Positions 12,741 through 22,850 of a stretch of DNA of 64,000 bases are shown piece after piece. The notes beneath the pieces were generated by a model. The model was not told the DNA's origin and made no database searches. It worked only from the letters and a program-made list of their open reading frames with translations. The number at the start of each line of letters is the position of its first letter. Positions within the stretch are counted from its first letter, which is position 1. The stretch comes from Siphonodentalium dalli (taxonomy: Eukaryota; Mollusca; Scaphopoda; Gadilida; Siphonodentaliidae), in NCBI GenBank assembly GCA_032622095.1, contig CP136064.1, forward strand, positions 112,518,004 through 112,582,003, in the 5' to 3' direction. The translations under genes and the position numbers were made by a program.

Positions 12741-13300
12741 CTATGACAAGGTGGCAGCACAGGTTGCGGAAATGGATATCTACATATATGTACTGGATTT
12801 CGTCCATTCATTTTACCAGAATTGCCACCCCTGGTTGATTTGGAATTTGTAAATTTTGTGTCTGCAAGAACATATCCGCTTTTAACTCGGGTATTAATTA
12901 TCGGATTTCAGCGTCCTGTGGCATGGTGATAGCTCAGGCTGGTGGAAAGGATATCCATATTCTGCGGTTTAAGTTCATTAATTTGTACCAGCCCTTGTTG
13001 GACTTGGAAATTTCTTGATTGAGGATCGGGGCGGGGGGTACATTGTACATGAATATATTGGAGACCTTTGTTTGTCCATCATTCATTAATAGTGACAGGT
13101 TTTGTCTACATTTTGTTTTTACCAGAGTTATGGCCCTTTACCAGAGTTATCACCCAGGGTTTGTTTTGACCGCACTTTTTCCCTTTGCCAGAGTTAGGAT
13201 CCGGGGGTTTCTTATTTTTCTCTCTAAATATACATGTATAATGACCCTTTTTCGGGATTACCACAGGCATAGTTTGCCACGCCAGTAACATGTATGCACT
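12741..13300 (+). repeat. dispersed repeat fragments
   Basis: The text contains 'ttaccagagttatggccc', 'agcccttgttggacttgga' and an end reading 'accacaggcatagtttgcc'. Related text occurs at 23016-23045 ('accacaggcgtagtttgcc') and 24950-25400. These are degraded copies of a family spread over the window. No coding potential is apparent. Confidence 0.55.
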
Positions 13301-13516
13301 TGTTGATGCAAATGCACTGACTGCTATACTTGTCTACTATGGTATATCCATTTAAGAGCTGTTCGTGACAATATAGGATGTAACCTGATTCAAACTGGAG
13401 TCCCAACTCTGGTTCTATAGGAGTCCCTTCTATACAAAAAGAAAACATTATGGTTTAAGTGGTGTTTGTTTATTATTAGCAGTATCTGTTCCCTGCTCAT
13501 CGAAGATCCTCCAGTT

Positions 13517-13640
13517 ATGTCCCTGTTTAGAACTACTTGTCTTACATTGTAAGTAATTTTGACAAGTGCTAGTAGTGACTTGTAGTCTACAGAGTCCCAA
13601 CCCTCTGTCTCTGCAGTCCGGTGATAACTCCGGGTATGGA
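13517..13640 (+). repeat. dispersed ~110-bp repeat, copy 1 of 3
   Basis: It reads 'tagaactacttgt', 'ttgacaag', 'gacttgt' then 'tctctgcagtccggtga'. The same order is seen at 22739-22850 and, less well, at 30531-30640. It lies directly upstream of the degraded Helentron. Confidence 0.5.
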
Positions 13641-13762
13641 CTTCCAACGGGCTATCATTTGGGTCTGTTTGTTCACTCTTGGTTTCTGGGTGATGCATTA
13701 ATTTAGGATGGATAATATGACTGACAGAATGCCATGATGACTAAATTTTCTGAACATTTTAG

Positions 13763-14435
13763 ATGCCCAAGAGAGTGATGAGTGGTGATCAGAGAAGAAG
13801 AAAGAAGAAACAGAGAATGGTTAAGATACGCTCGGAGAGTCAAACTAATGGGGCAGTAAATAAAGCAGAGTCGGAACAAAGCTCAAATGACATGCTTGTG
13901 GACTCTTGTCCCTCATCCACGTCACAAAATAAGCCCGATCAACACACAGCAAAGCGTGTTCCCTGTGTTGATTTAGATTGGCACTCAACGACGTCAATAA
14001 GAGATGAGCTAGACAATAATGAGACACAAAGCATGGCACAAAAAAAGAGTGACTAAAAACTGCACTGCACCCGACTCGGATCATGAAAATTGTAAACAAA
14101 ATGAAACAAATGAAATTGTTGTTGAACAAAATGAAAATAAAGTCATGAATGAATATGTGAAAACTGAAACGAATGAAATCATTGATGAACAAAATGAAGA
14201 ATGTCTGAATGACGGTACTCAAATAAGTATGAGTGATACTTTAGACTTTAGCATATTGCAAGGCACATGCCATCAAGGAGATCAGATATTCAAATATCGT
14301 GGTGTACAATGTACTGCAGCTTGCCTCATGGCAGCAGCTTTCTCAATAGTGAAAAATATAAAGTTATGGGAAGTAGAAGATATGGATATTGTGATTAAAC
14401 AAGGGACAGATGTACTCCCAGTTAAGACATCCTGA
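13763..14435 (+). pseudogene. H1 N-terminal part: basic start plus Q-C peptidase-like motif
   Basis: The ATG at 13763 opens MPKRVMSGDQRRRKKK, matching the MPKKRVLGDIQRRE start of the minus-strand copy, which fixes the start. The frame breaks between about 14019 and 14056. It continues in a second frame through a Glu/Asn-rich linker to a block GVQCTAACLMAAAFS (Cys codon 14310-14312) followed by KNIKLW. The aligned block in H2 is GNQCAAVCLLAAAYS. The Q-C pair and hydrophobic helix look like the nucleophile site of a papain-fold peptidase, but that is inference. The piece ends at a TGA at 14433-14435 and resumes in another frame near 14488. Confidence 0.75.
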
Positions 14436-14487
14436 TCCTGATCACGAATACGAACCTGAGTGGGAGGGACACGTTCCCCAATAACTT

Positions 14488-15684
14488 GACATTCAAGAGC
14501 TTCCTGAAACATATGAAGCTTTTAGTGAGAAATTCAAGTTTAGTCAGCAATCTCCTGTTCAGGCAGGAATATTTTGTACGACTGAAGAAGCTAATGAATT
14601 GGCTCTAGTTCCTGTTCATGAGGCATTAAATTCAATCCTGCAGACATCAAACTATTGTTTCGTGACATTTATGGGTTACACGGTGATTGTTGGGAAATCA
14701 GAAAATATATTTTTCATATTTGACTCTCATTCCCGAGATAACCTGGGTTTGCAGACCCCAGATGGAACAAGTGTTCTCTTGATGTTCCAAAATTTGACTG
14801 CTGTTAGCCACCACTTTGGCCAACTAATTCTTTCATTAAATCGTTATGATTCCACCATATGCGAACTTACTGGCATGAATGTTGAGATAATTTGTGATAA
14901 ATCTGATGATCTTGAGATAATGGGTCACTCCAGAAGTGATTCTATCATGTTTAATCCACTTGACGGTCAGCAACAAGCTGATGCGTGTAAATCATTTGGA
15001 CTGTCTGTTGAAGAAACAATTGTATATGAGAGTTGCAATGAAATAAAAGAAAATTTCAAAACGAGGAAAATATATCCAGATGGAAATTGCTTTTTCAGAG
15101 CCATATCTTTTGCTCTCACTGGCACAGAAAAACATGATGTTATCAGACAATCGGTTGTGAGACACCTGCTTAACAAAAAGGAGAAATTTCAACAGTGGCT
15201 AAGGCATGGAGTTTGTGACATTGTTCAATATGTTGATGAATCGGGAATGAAACTACAAAGGACGTGGGCAACAGAAGTAGAAATACTTGCCGTTTGTGAT
15301 TTAATAGACATTGATATATTCACATACAACACATCATGGGTGAAATATCCACCAAGAGACTTTGATGTTACAAGAAATTCATACTCTCAAGCTATCTACT
15401 TACACAACATTGATGGCACTCACTATGATCTTGTTCTGACTTCAGACAGTGACTATGAAAATGAACCTATTGTCACAATGGTTCAAGAATACCCAACAGG
15501 CTGCAAACCTGTGAAACCAGATGTACGAAAAAAGCGAAAAAAGAAAACAATTAAATTCTGTCACAAAAAAAAGCACCAAACAAATGGAAATAATGATCGC
15601 AAAAATGATCTTTCTAATTGGAATGATTACATGTCGAATTATATGAAAAGGAAATATGAAGAAGACCCATTGTATAACATTTAA
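14488..15684 (+). pseudogene. H1 D-x-H module and OTU cysteine protease
   Basis: The frame resumes at about 14488 (DIQELPETYE, matching DVQELPKIYT of H2). FFIFDSHSRDNLG puts a D-S-H motif at 14722-14730, followed by DGTSVLLMF. The OTU active-site segment PDGNCFFRAISFALTG lies around 15079-15126, and a downstream GTHYDLVL supplies the expected catalytic histidine. OTU proteases cleave ubiquitin or ubiquitin-like chains. OTU domains in Helentrons are established, but their target is not. The frame ends in an in-frame TAA at 15682-15684, after which the same frame stays open, so the stop is a nonsense lesion and not the true end. Confidence 0.85.
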
Positions 15685-17546
15685 AAAAAAAGTTATATGA
15701 GAAGAAGATATGAGAATGAACCATTGCATAGATGTGACAAAAAAAATAATATCAGAAGGAGATATGAAGCTGATCCATTGTATAGAAGTTGGAAAAAGAC
15801 CTATCACATAAACAAATATCAAACAGATAAACCCTACCAGGATTCAAAAAAGAATGCCTCATCCCAGCAATATAAACATGATGATGAGCATAGAAAGGCT
15901 GTGAAAAATTACTCAAGCAAACAATATAAACAAAGTGAAAAACATAGAAATGAATTGAGAAAACGGTCTGTTGAAAGTACAAAACCAATGCTATTCACCG
16001 GACTGAGGTGAAAAAGTATTCGGTACTGAAATACAGAGAAAATGAGAAGCACAGAGAAAATGTGAAGAAATACTCCAAGAAAAAGCATGAATCGGATAAT
16101 CTTTTCCGGACAAAGTTATTAAAGTATAAAGTAGAAAGATATGCAAAGGATCTTTCACACAGACAACAGAAAGTAATTGGTGGCAAAAAAAGATATGCTC
16201 GAAACAATGTTTACAGAAAAAAATTGATATTGGCTAGTAAGGCCAGATATAGAAGAGATCAGAATTTCAGACAAAGACTCATTAATAAGAACAAAAAGAA
16301 ATACAGAATTAAGAAATCAATAGAAAACACCTTGAGCTCTGTCTACCTGAATGTTCTGAAGAAGTTTAGAGATGAGATATCTCATGGGCCAGAGTATGTA
16401 TGCTCTTGTTGTGAACGAATATTCTTCGCAAATCAGGTGAAGAAGTGTAACTTGGAAATATATGATGAGAAAGGTTCTGACATAGCTGATACTGCTGATA
16501 ATTGCATCTCTAGGAAATATGTGCATGAGTGCACTAAGGGATGCAGAAATGAATGTCCATACTCTGAAATGCCTTGCTTCAAACAGTGGATATGTACTAC
16601 ATGCCACAACAAAATTATCAAGGGCAAAATCCCAGCAGAGTCTCATTACAATAACATGAGCCTGGAAGATATTCCTGAAGAACTTGCTTGTCTCAACAGC
16701 TTAGAGAGGCATTTGATAGCACCAGTAATTCCATTTTTCAAAATGCTTAAGCTTCCAAAAGGAGGCCAACAGGGAGTTAAAGGACCTGTTGTGTGTGTGC
16801 CATCTGATCTAAAAAAAACAACAAAAAGATTACCGAGACAAGAGAGCACAAGTTCCTTACTTCGTGTCAGACTGAAGAGAAAGTTGTGCTATGAAGGATA
16901 TTATGAATATGAGCAAGTGAATCCTGAAAAATTATATAAAGCTCTAACATTCCTCAAGCGAGAGAATAAGTGGTTCAATGATGTAACAATTGATGAGGAT
17001 TGGTGTGAAGATCCGAATGAAAATAATGATCTAGAGATAAATTCAGAAGATGAGACTGATTCTGAAGATGAACTAGTTGCTCAAAATAATGCTTTTCCAT
17101 CTGAAACATGTTTACAACCAGATGATATGGAACAATTTGTATTAGATAATACAACTGATGACATTATTAATTTAGCACCAGCTGAGGGAAATAATCCTCT
17201 CCATATATTGAAAGCGAAGGGAATTGAGTGCCAAGCATTCCCAGTACAGTTTCCTCATGGTAAAAATACACACGAAGAAGATAGATCTGAACGAATAACA
17301 CTCGGCAGATATTTCAAAATGAGATTGATGAATGCTGACAATAGATTTGCCGAAGATATTAACTTCATATTTTTAAGCCAGTACCTATCTGATCTACATA
17401 AAGTTCTTTCTCAGATATCAATTGTCTGTCGAAAAGGAAACGCAATAAAATCCGAAGGCGATGAAATAACAGCAGAAGTATTGAAAGATACCGAAAGAAT
17501 GGCTGAATTACTGAAATCGGACCAGGTTTTCAAATTCATGAAGTAA
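15685..17546 (+). pseudogene. H1 basic KY repeats and cysteine-rich region
   Basis: After the nonsense codon the frame reads a series of basic repeats of about 18 residues with the pattern (K/R)Y...(E/D)...(F/H)R, for example RRRYENEPLHR and SSKQYKQSEKHR. A frameshift at about 16008 leads into more of the same. A cysteine-rich stretch begins near 16381 (HGPEYVCSCC) and ends WICTTCHNK. It is conserved in H2 and is probably zinc-binding; it resembles the cysteine-rich module next to Helitron_like_N domains. A Glu/Asp-rich linker follows. The frame ends at 17546 just before the Rep core. Confidence 0.8.
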
Positions 17547-19018
17547 TACCTGGTACACCAGCATACTGGCAAAATGTCCAAAAGGATTTGTTTGCAATGG
17601 TCAGACAGATTGGAATTCCAACATTTTTCTGCTCATTTTCAACTGCAGAGTTTCGATGGCCCGAAATTATCACATCAATATTGGTACAACGAGGCGATAC
17701 TCGTAAATTCATTGAACTTGATTGGTCTGAAAATGTAAGATACTGAGATCTAACCCGGTGACTGTGTGCAGGATGCTTGAACATAGGTTCAGGACATTTC
17801 TGAATAAAGTAATAAAATCTGATGCTGCACCTATAGGTGTTGTGCAAGATTTCTTCTATAGACAAGAAGACTCATCAAGAGGTATTTTGGATATACAATG
17901 CTCCACATTTTAACATCAATGATGATACATTGGTGATTGAGTTTATTGATAGACATATTGCATGTGAGATACCTGATGAGGGGACAGACCCTGAGCTTCA
18001 TGAAATAGTTACTCATGTTCAGCAACATAGAAAGAAACACACAGATTCGTGTCGCAAAAAGAGTACAAAGTGTCGGTTCAATTTTCCAAGGCCGGCATCA
18101 AAGCGAACTTTGTTATTGAGACCAAAAGACAAAGATCAACCAAGAGATTCGGATATGATAGCTAGAGCAAAACAGGTAGTTGAAACCCTTGGGAAACTAC
18201 TGTTGGATAAACACAATTGCATCTCTTCGTGCAATGAGCTGTTTGAGAAGGCTCAAACTACTCAGGATGAGTTTGAGACTATTCTTGATGTTATGTCTGA
18301 CAAGAACAGTATTATTTTAAAGCGATCACCAAAATCCATTTGGACAAATCAGTACAATGCCGATCTCCTGAGATGTTGGAATGCGAACATGGACATTCAA
18401 TATGTCACAGATGTTTACAGCTGCATCTGTTATGTTGTCAGTTATGTATCCAAAAATGAAAGTTATAGGAGTACATTGTTGAGTCAAACTAAAAAAGAAG
18501 CTGCAGAAGGCAACACAAGTGCAAAGGAAACCTTAAGAAAACTTGGCCGCACTCATCTCAATAAAAGGGAAATAACTGCTCAAGAGAGCATATTCCGAGT
18601 TTGTAACCTTAGCATGAAAGAATGCTCTAGAAAAGTACAGTTTGTACCAGTTGGGGAAAATCCCACAAGAATGAGCCGACCACTGAAATATATAACTGAA
18701 AACACACCCAACATCTGGATGACAAATTTGGTAGACAGATACAAAGAAAGACCAGCAATGAATGAATTTGAAAGCATGAGCTTGGCAACATTTTGTTCTC
18801 AGTACATAGTACTGGCAAAATCACAGGTACCCAAAGGTGCAGACAACGTGAAAGATTCTGATATCACTGAAACTGTGTTCCGATTACAAAACAATCTTGG
18901 TTATATCCAGAAAAGAACCAGATCTGAAGATGCAATTTTAAAGTTTCCACGATACCCAAAGTCTACTGTACCAGAATTTTTTTTACCATGGTATTCTGCA
19001 ATTATATTTACCACATAG
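17547..19018 (+). pseudogene. H1 Rep nickase remnant, HUH motif destroyed
   Basis: From about 17552 a different frame encodes PAYW-type and [11 protein letters not shown] text matching H2, then a TGA-bearing break near 17745. Where H2 has the HUH histidines (RPHWHCVIW), H1 has only a shortened, frame-shifted [11 protein letters not shown] at about 17868-17900, so the metal-binding histidines are missing. Downstream, in the 17837-19018 frame, the Y2 motif YVVSYVSK is intact (Tyr codons 18431-18433 and 18443-18445), inside [19 protein letters not shown], the usual Rep context. Without the HUH pair the nickase would be inactive. Confidence 0.85.
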
Positions 19019-19031
19019 ATCTGATCAACAG

Positions 19032-20861
19032 TTGAAACCAAGTCCATTCATACTATTCAGTGATTTTTATGAAAATGGACATGTCAAACTCAATGGAAGT
19101 AACATGACACAATCTGTGAAATACATTGTGAATAGTAATAGAGAAACATTTGAGCCTCATACTAATGATATAGATAATGCTCAAGAAGTGATGAAGAATA
19201 TTAGTATGGAAGATGCATGGGCCAGACTATGTCTGAGTCAGAATTGGAGAAATTAGAAATGAAAGGGAAAGTCACGTCGACTGTAAAAGATGATGAAAAT
19301 TTTGACTGTGAAAATGAATTTGCACTCGGCACAAGTTCAGAGAAAGCTAATGTAAAATACACAAGAGAGGAAATTTTACCACTTTTAAGATCTATGAATG
19401 AAAAACAGAGAATAATATTTTATGAAATTAGAAATTGGTGTTTAGATATTGTCCAAGGTGCACAATCTAAGCCGCCTATCCATCTGTTTTTGACAGGAGG
19501 GGCTGGTGTTGGAAAATCACATTTAATTAAATGTCTTTATTATGAAATGACAAGACTGCCATCACAGGTGGCTGTTAATCCTGGTGATAAAACTGTTCTC
19601 TTGATGGCCCCAACGGGCACTGCAGCACACAACATCAAAGGGTCAACATTACATTCGACCTTCTCTATTCCCATGAAGCTACCCATGCCAACACACGGGC
19701 TTCCAGAAAAAATTGTCAGCACCATGAGGTGTAATCTTCGGAGTTTGTTAGCCATAATAGTTGATGAAGTCAGCATGATTTCAAAAAAACTACTTTTGTA
19801 TTTACATGAGAGGCTTACTCAGATTAAGAGATCACCATAAAAGGTACTCTTTGGAGGAGTGACTGTAATTTTGGTTGGAGACTTTTACCAACTACCACCG
19901 GTCAGTGTCCAATGACCAAAAGCTCTTTGTAAAAACAGGTGATCCAGAGGATATTTTCAATCCAACATTTGAAATAGCTGAGCTGACTGAAGTCATGCGT
20001 CAGAGAGAAGATGCCGTCTTTGCTCATATGTTGAATAGATGTAGAATCAAAGGGAAATCGGAACAACTTGATAGTTCAGACAAAGAGATAATATCCAGTT
20101 GTTTTAATAAGCAAATCCCAGATGCTCTCCACATTTGTAGTACCAAAAGAAAAGTTAATGCTTATAACAAACAAGTGATGAATGAAAAGTTTGCTAATAA
20201 CATATATGAGTGTCTAGCAGAAGATTATGTGAAATCTGAAGATAGTATTTTGATAAAGAGGGATAAACCTTATCATAATGTTCAAAATGCCTTGTTACCT
20301 TAACTTCAACTAGCTGTGGGTGCCAGAGTAATGTTATTGAGAAATATGGACTTGAGTCAAGGGCTAGTCAATGGCTCTATGGGAGAAATAATTGAGTTGA
20401 GAAATATTGATTCTGACGATATAAAAACAAAAGAAATCTTAGTGGCATTTGATGATAACTCAATTGGCAGAGATAATAAATATCCAACCAGCAGTGGAGA
20501 GTCAGCTGTGAAAATTGTGGCTCTCGAAGAGAACCTAGAAACAAAGGTTCGAACTGTCAGAAGACAATTTCCTCTCATGATTTGTTATGCATGTACAATT
20601 CACAAAGTTCAGGGAATCACTGTCGAGAAAGCTGTGATTTCATTAGATAATGTGTTTGCTCCAGGAATGAGCTATGTTGCACTGAGCAGAGTGACAAACC
20701 TGAATGGACTGTCAATTGAGGGCTGTAATTTGGAGAACTTGAGCTCTAAAATTTATTGTGATGATACTGTGTCGAAGGCACTAGAAGACATGCCAAAATT
20801 CATTGATGATAATCCTGTCATATCTGGTGAAACAAATATTTTACTCCACAATATTCAATGA
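19032..20861 (+). pseudogene. H1 Pif1-type helicase remnant
   Basis: Walker A GGAGVGKS is at 19496-19519, Walker B IIVDEVSMI near 19757, GDFYQLPPV near 19879, the nucleotide-sensing segment ACTIHKVQGITVEKAV near 20590, and YVALSRVTNLNGLS near 20670. These are the hallmark motifs of the SF1B Pif1/RecD-like helicases found in all Helitron-class elements, which unwind DNA during rolling-circle transposition. The reading frame is broken between 19018 and 19032, at 19217-19256 (one base missing relative to H2), at an in-frame TAA at 19838-19840, near 19900, and at an in-frame TAA at 20301-20303. Confidence 0.9.
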
Positions 20862-21499
20862 CTATTTGCTCATTTCGGAGATATGAAGCAAGATCACAGG
20901 TTCAGTTCTATGCAATGTATAGCACTAACAGAGACATGGTTAACTACAAATCAAGAACAGTGTGATGTTTTGTTCTGGGAAAATCATACCCTCCATCATA
21001 ATTCAAGGCATTCGTCCTATGACAACTCTAAGTCACTGTTTGGCAAGTTGAAAAAAAAAAAAATGGAGGTGTGGGTGTATATATACAAGACAACTCTCAA
21101 ATCAGACCTTTCACCCTGAATGTTACAAATCTTGAATACTATAGCTTGATTGACATGACACATGATTTAGTAATTGTAGTTATTTATAGAACTCCTTCCT
21201 ATGACTTAGCCTTATTTCTGAACAAGCTCAAAGAACTCATTAATATTCTCTCAGACTATGAGCACACCTTAGTTTTGGGAGATTTTAATCAGAATCTCAA
21301 CAACACTGAAAGATCTTCCATATGCGAAATGTTTGAAGCTAAAAGATACAGACAACTAGTTAGAGAAAACACTACCGAAGGTGGAACCTTAATAGACCAC
21401 GTGTATGCTAAAAGCTCATTAAGAATAACAGCCTCAGTAACACCAACCTACTACAGTTATCATGAGGCTGTAACAATTTGTATAAGTTCTGTGACTTGA
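20862..21499 (+). pseudogene. H1 EEP (AP-like) endonuclease remnant
   Basis: An in-frame TGA (20859-20861) separates the helicase from this domain; the same frame continues with FAHFGDMKQDHRFSSMQCIALTETW. A poly-A run at 21049-21062 marks a frameshift, after which VVIYRTPSYD, the metal motif GDFN (21278-21289), LIDHVYA and YYSYHEAV follow in order. This endonuclease/exonuclease/phosphatase fold is the accessory domain that distinguishes Helentrons from plain Helitrons. The GDFN aspartate is retained here but replaced in H2. The stop at 21497-21499 aligns with the H2 stop. Confidence 0.8.
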
Positions 21500-21776
21500 A
21501 AGTGTGTGTAGTAGGTGTTGCACATTCAGAATGTATAGTTGTATGTATTATTTATTGAATAACTAATTAGTTTGAAGATTTGTTAGCTGAATCAACATTT
21601 AAACATTATGAAAACAATGATCAGTTTCTTCTTAATCATGTACATGTATAAAAAAATTCTAAGTCTGCCTGACATAAGTCTGCCGGTCCCAAGCCCGGAT
21701 TCAAGATGAGGGGAATTTGTTTTAATGAACTGAACCAAAATTATTTTAGTGCTACAAACCGGAGCTGCATGTCAAC

Positions 21777-21907
21777 CAGCCTATGTTTTAACGTGACTGG
21801 TATAGGGGGAAATCCATCTGAACAGCCTATGGTTTAACATGACAGATATAGGGGAAAAAACAATTATTGTGATCAGCCTCTGTTTTAACAAGGAGACAGT
21901 TGTAGGC
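21777..21907 (+). repeat. imperfect tandem triplication, 46-51 bp units
   Basis: Units start at 21777, 21823 and 21874 with 'cagcct(a/c)tg(t/g)tttaac'. Two of them end in 'tataggggg' or 'tatagggga'. The tract lies just beyond the degraded Helentron and could belong to its 3' flank or to a separate repeat. Confidence 0.6.
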
Positions 21908-22138
21908 ACAAAAAGCTCATTGTAACTTGAGAGCCACCATCCATCATCAAACCCTTGAACAATAGTAGGTTGCGGCGCTTGCTATTGTGACATCAATGGA
22001 TCGCTTGAGTTATATTACAAAGAATTGTGATGCTGGGTTACAATACAATGCACGCCTTTTGGAAATGTGGGCTCTTTGTAATTAGGCCTTTTGGGAGGGT
22101 GGGCTCTTTGTAATCTGGGCATAGCTACATGTATCAAT

Positions 22139-22174
22139 GGTGGGGTGGGGTGGGGTTTTTTTTTTGGGGGGGGG
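22139..22174 (+). other. G-quadruplex-capable tract
   Basis: Three 'gggg' runs separated by single T are followed by about ten T and then a run of nine G. Four G-tracts with short loops on one strand fit the G4 pattern. No promoter or gene adjacent to it was identified. Confidence 0.6.
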
Positions 22175-22738
22175 CTTCTGCACACAAGGAAACGATCTAG
22201 AGGAAGAACACTTTCCTTGACTAAAATGTGTTACTTCTTCCTTTTTGTTTTGTAGTGATATTTTCTGCAGATCAAATAATTTTATCACTGACTGCCAAAG
22301 AACATCTATTTAAGAAAAGCTAATTCCAACAAATCTACACCACATTTATGTTAGTAATTCAAATTGTATTTGTCTAAATGTGGTTTAATATTTCCAATAT
22401 ATAGAACAGTGACGACCTCCTCCCACCAACCACTGTTTTGCAAATTCATGCGTGGAGAGTTGTAAATTGACTATGTGTAATTTGATTTTAATATGTGTTT
22501 TTTATACGCCCGTTTTAAAAAAATAACAATTTTCGTTTATACCGGTATTAGCAGTAAGGTATTGATTAATTTCCAACAATTGGATATCTTGAAGTACCAG
22601 TTGTAAGTTAGTTTGGTCCAGTTGGGAGGTAATGGGCAATGATCTATTGGGGGAGGGTGTAGAGATAGAAATTTCAAGTTAGACACCCCCCCCCATATTC
22701 CATTCCACCATTCAACGATGACCCTCTACTTGTGTACC

Positions 22739-22850
22739 TGGTTAGAACTACTTGTTTTACAGTGATTTGACAAGCACTGACTTGTCAGTCCCAATCTTCT
22801 CCATCTTTACAGTCTGGTGAGCGACCACACAGTCATTGACTGTCTTGTTA
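22739..22850 (+). repeat. dispersed ~110-bp repeat, copy 2 of 3
   Basis: It reads 'gttagaactacttgttt', 'tttgacaagcactgacttgt' then 'tttacagtctggtgag' and 'gtcattgactgtcttgtta'. It matches 13517-13640 and 30531-30640 in the same orientation. It lies downstream of the degraded Helentron. Confidence 0.5.

Larger units (their letters stand above)
13763..21499 (+). mobile_element. degraded Helentron-type rolling-circle transposon (H1)
   Basis: A 7.7-kb stretch encodes, in order on the + strand, broken pieces of one large protein: basic N-terminus, Q-C/D-x-H module, OTU protease, basic KY repeats, cysteine-rich region, Rep nickase, Pif1-type helicase and EEP endonuclease. The same order occurs in a better-preserved relative on the minus strand at 47.7-55.7 kb, to which every piece can be aligned by eye. 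At least seven frame changes and at least four in-frame stops interrupt it, so it cannot make a full protein. Only the coding span is given. The true termini were not found. Sequence 'attttctgaacattttag' directly before the first ATG looks like a 3' splice site. Confidence 0.9.

Noticed and set aside
13517-22850. Flanking ~110-bp repeats at 13517 and 22739 as a target duplication of H1
   Set aside because: They are diverged and a third full copy is at 30531. They are independent members of a dispersed family, and Helentrons do not make long target duplications.
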